From Gammaproteobacteria bacterium (GTDB taxonomy: Bacteria > Pseudomonadota > Gammaproteobacteria > Immundisolibacterales > Immundisolibacteraceae): a stretch of 5,794 nt of DNA. A model generated the notes under the pieces. It was not told the origin of the DNA, searched no databases, and saw only the letters and a program-made list of their open reading frames with translations. The stretch is taken from assembly GCA_003645395.1 (NCBI GenBank), contig QNFC01000118.1, positions 1 to 5,794 on the forward strand. Direction: 5' to 3'. Of this stretch, positions 3,726 to 5,794 are shown in pieces; the first letter of the stretch is position 1, and every line of letters starts with the position of its first letter. The position numbers and the translations under genes are program-made.

Positions 3726-5794
3726 ATGACCTATTCCTACGCCGAAAAAAAACGTATCCGTAAAAACTTTGGTGTGCGGGAGCAGGTGCTGGAAGTGCCC
3801 AATCTACTAGCGATACAGCTCGACTCCTATGCACGCTTTCTCTCTAGTAAAGCGGATGGCTGGGAGGAGGGAGAAATTGGCCTGGAAGCAGCGTTTCGCT
3901 CAGTTTTTCCAATCGAAGGATATACTCGTACTGCTGCGCTTGAATATGACGGTTATGAACTCGGCAAGCCGGCTTTTGACGTAAAGGAATGTCAAATTCG
4001 CGGTTTGACGTATTCTGCGCCACTGCAGGCACGGGTCAAGCTGGTGTTTTATGACAAAGCGAGCACTAAAAACCGTGTCGTTAAAGAAGTTCGTGAGCAG
4101 CAGGTATACATGGGCGAGATACCGCTAATGACACGCAATGGTACCTTCATTACGAACGGTACGGAACGGGTCATTGTTTCTCAGTTACACCGGTCCCCAG
4201 GGGTGTTTTTTACTCATGATAAGGGAAAAACTCATTCGTCCGGTAAGTTATTGTTTTCCGCTCGAATTATACCCTACCGGGGGTCCTGGCTAGACTTTGA
4301 ATTTGATCCCAAGGACCTGCTGCACGTACGTATCGACCGACGTCGTAAATTGCCGGTGACGGTCCTGCTGAGAGCGCTCGGTTATACCAACGAAGAAATG
4401 CTTGCTCTGTTCTTTGTGAACGACGTCATCAAACTTACTAAGACCCAGGCTAAATTAGAACTGGTGCCTGAAAGGCTGCGGGGGCAAGCCCTTGGCTTTG
4501 ATATCAAGGACAAGGAAGGTAAGACGCTGGTTCCCGCTGGTAAGAGAGTTACAGCGCGCCATGTGCGGGAGTTGGAAGCCGCGGGCATCAAGGATCTGGT
4601 CGTGCCTGACGATTTTATGCTCGGACTTGCGATAGCCAAGGATTTGGTCGACACCTCTACTGGCGAGGTCGTAGCGGTGGCTAATGCATTAATTGATGAA
4701 GAGTTATTGGTTGCTATTCGTTCTGCGGGCGTGAAGAAACTTGAGCTCCTGTACACGAACGATGTGGACAACGGACCGTTCGTATCCGACACCCTTCGCG
4801 TTGATAGCAGTGCGAGCGTTCTTGAAGCGTTGGTGGATATTTATCACATCATGCGACCAGGCGAGCCGCCCACCAAAGAGGCTGCGGAAAAACTGTTTAA
4901 CAACCTCTTTTTTAGTCATGATCAGTACGACCTATCGGCGGTTGGTCGAATGAAGTTAAACCGTGGTATTGGTCGTGAAGAGACCAGCGGTGAGGGTGTT
5001 CTAAGTCGCGAAGATATTGTTGAAGTGGTGCGCAAGCTGATCAGTATCAAAAACGGCAAAGGTCTCGTTGATGATGGTGACCACCTTGGAAATCGCCGTG
5101 TGCGTTGTGTCGGGGAAATGGTCGAGAATCAGTTTCGAATCGGGTTGGTAAGGGTTGATCGTGCGGTCCGCGATCGCCTTAGCTTTGCAGAGTCCGAAGA
5201 CTTGATGCCACAGGATTTGATCAACGCTAAGCCGGTATCGGCGGTTGTTAAGGAATTTTTTGGTTCCAGTCAGCTTTCTCAGTTTATGGATCAGGTTAAT
5301 CCACTCTCTGAGATTACTCATAAGCGGCGTATTTCAGCATTGGGTCCCGGCGGGTTGACGCGGGAGCGCGCTGGTTTTGAAGTGCGCGACGTTCACCCGA
5401 CGCATTATGGTCGCGTATGTCCCATTGAAACACCGGAGGGACCTAACATTGGGCTGATTAATTCTCTTGCGGTGTTCGCGCGCACGAACTCCTATGGATT
5501 CCTAGAATCGCCTTACCGAGTGGTAAAGGATAGTGAGGTAACCAATAAGATCCATTACATATCCGCTCTCGATGAACCAGAGTACGTGATAGCGCAGGCC
5601 AGTGCAGCCACGGATAAGAACAACAAACTGATAGATGAGCTCGTGTCCTCACGATTTTTGAACGAATTCACGCTGAAGACGGCAGATGAAGTCGATTACA
5701 TGGATGTTTCGCCGCAGCAAATTGTTTCAGTTGCAGCCTCTTTAATTCCATTTCTCGAGCATGACGATGCTAATCGAGCGTTGATGGGCTCGAA
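3726..5794 (+). CDS. rpoB: DNA-directed RNA polymerase subunit beta (5' part, truncated by window end)
   Basis: This is the N-terminal 689 codons of RpoB, the beta subunit that forms one pincer of the polymerase, contributes to the active site and binds rifampicin. The frame is open from ATG 3726 to the window edge, roughly half of a protein near 1,340 residues in E. coli. It begins MTYSYAEKKRIRKNFG, as in E. coli. Visible landmarks are IVSQLHRSPGVFF (protrusion), IIPYRGSWLDFEFDPKD, MELVPERLRG-like LELVPERLRG, LFFSHDQYDLSAVGRMK, LGNRRVRCVGEM, the rifampicin region (residues 513-539), GPGGLTRERAGFEVRDVHPTHYGR, and CPIETPEGPNIGLINSL (fork). Numbering is E. coli +6 there. Drug-contact positions Q513, D516, H526, R529 and S531 (E. 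coli numbers) are wild type, but N518 is valine. AAGGGA (3714-3719) is the ribosome site. rpoC would be expected downstream. Confidence 0.98.
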   Translation, partial: MTYSYAEKKRIRKNFGVREQVLEVPNLLAIQLDSYARFLSSKADGWEEGEIGLEAAFRSVFPIEGYTRTAALEYDGYELGKPAFDVKECQIRGLTYSAPLQARVKLVFYDKASTKNRVVKEVREQQVYMGEIPLMTRNGTFITNGTERVIVSQLHRSPGVFFTHDKGKTHSSGKLLFSARIIPYRGSWLDFEFDPKDLLHVRIDRRRKLPVTVLLRALGYTNEEMLALFFVNDVIKLTKTQAKLELVPERLRGQALGFDIKDKEGKTLVPAGKRVTARHVRELEAAGIKDLVVPDDFMLGLAIAKDLVDTSTGEVVAVANALIDEELLVAIRSAGVKKLELLYTNDVDNGPFVSDTLRVDSSASVLEALVDIYHIMRPGEPPTKEAAEKLFNNLFFSHDQYDLSAVGRMKLNRGIGREETSGEGVLSREDIVEVVRKLISIKNGKGLVDDGDHLGNRRVRCVGEMVENQFRIGLVRVDRAVRDRLSFAESEDLMPQDLINAKPVSAVVKEFFGSSQLSQFMDQVNPLSEITHKRRISALGPGGLTRERAGFEVRDVHPTHYGRVCPIETPEGPNIGLINSLAVFARTNSYGFLESPYRVVKDSEVTNKIHYISALDEPEYVIAQASAATDKNNKLIDELVSSRFLNEFTLKTADEVDYMDVSPQQIVSVAASLIPFLEHDDANRALMGS

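Noticed and set aside
4382..4792. Minus-strand 136-codon open frame opposite rpoB, very rich in Ser/Thr
   Set aside because: It is a shadow of rpoB; its low-complexity Ser/Thr content is typical of antisense reading of an acidic, Leu/Val-rich coding strand.
4741..4953. Plus-strand 70-codon frame inside rpoB
   Set aside because: It overlaps conserved RpoB sequence in another frame, and the rpoB frame is unbroken here, so it does not mark a frameshift.

Overview
The window is a core information-processing cluster from a bacterium, read entirely on the + strand: the end of tuf (EF-Tu), tRNA-Trp(CCA), secE, nusG, rplK (L11), rplA (L1), rplJ (L10), rplL (L7/L12) and the first half of rpoB (RNA polymerase beta). 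The order tuf-trpT-secE-nusG-rplKAJL-rpoB, a three-helix SecE, a 181-residue NusG and an RpoB that aligns with E. coli RpoB at a constant offset of +6 from at least the rifampicin region to the window end all point to a gammaproteobacterium with roughly balanced GC. The tuf-trpT-secE arrangement is the one familiar from pseudomonads and relatives. I cannot name the genus.

Layout. Positions 1-117 are the tuf 3' end, and 174-249 a complete tRNA-Trp with encoded CCA. secE (287-634, GTG start) and nusG (634-1179) overlap by one base (TAATG). An 85-nt leader with a probable L1 autoregulatory site precedes rplK (1265-1699), which overlaps rplA (1699-2388) by one base (TGATG). A 52-nt gap leads to rplJ (2441-2965), which has no clear Shine-Dalgarno. 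A 145-nt gap with hairpins and a promoter-like sequence leads to rplL (3111-3491). A 234-nt gap holding four successive potential hairpins leads to rpoB (3726 to the window end, open, 689 complete codons).

The products work together. EF-Tu and tRNA-Trp serve elongation. L11, L1, L10 and L7/L12 build the two mobile stalks and the factor-binding centre of the large subunit. NusG links RNA polymerase to the ribosome through S10. RpoB is the catalytic beta subunit. SecE is the small essential subunit of the SecYEG channel. The non-coding gaps are where control is expected: L1 feedback before rplK, extra rplL expression, and attenuation or RNA processing before rpoB.

I see no mobile element, CRISPR, phage gene or unknown protein family, and no undescribed system. 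The points most worth a second look are the three-repeat L7/L12-binding tail of L10 (E. coli shows two such segments), the structured rplJ-rplL and rplL-rpoB gaps, a valine at the E. coli N518 position in the rifampicin region of RpoB, and weak codon bias in genes that are normally very highly expressed.
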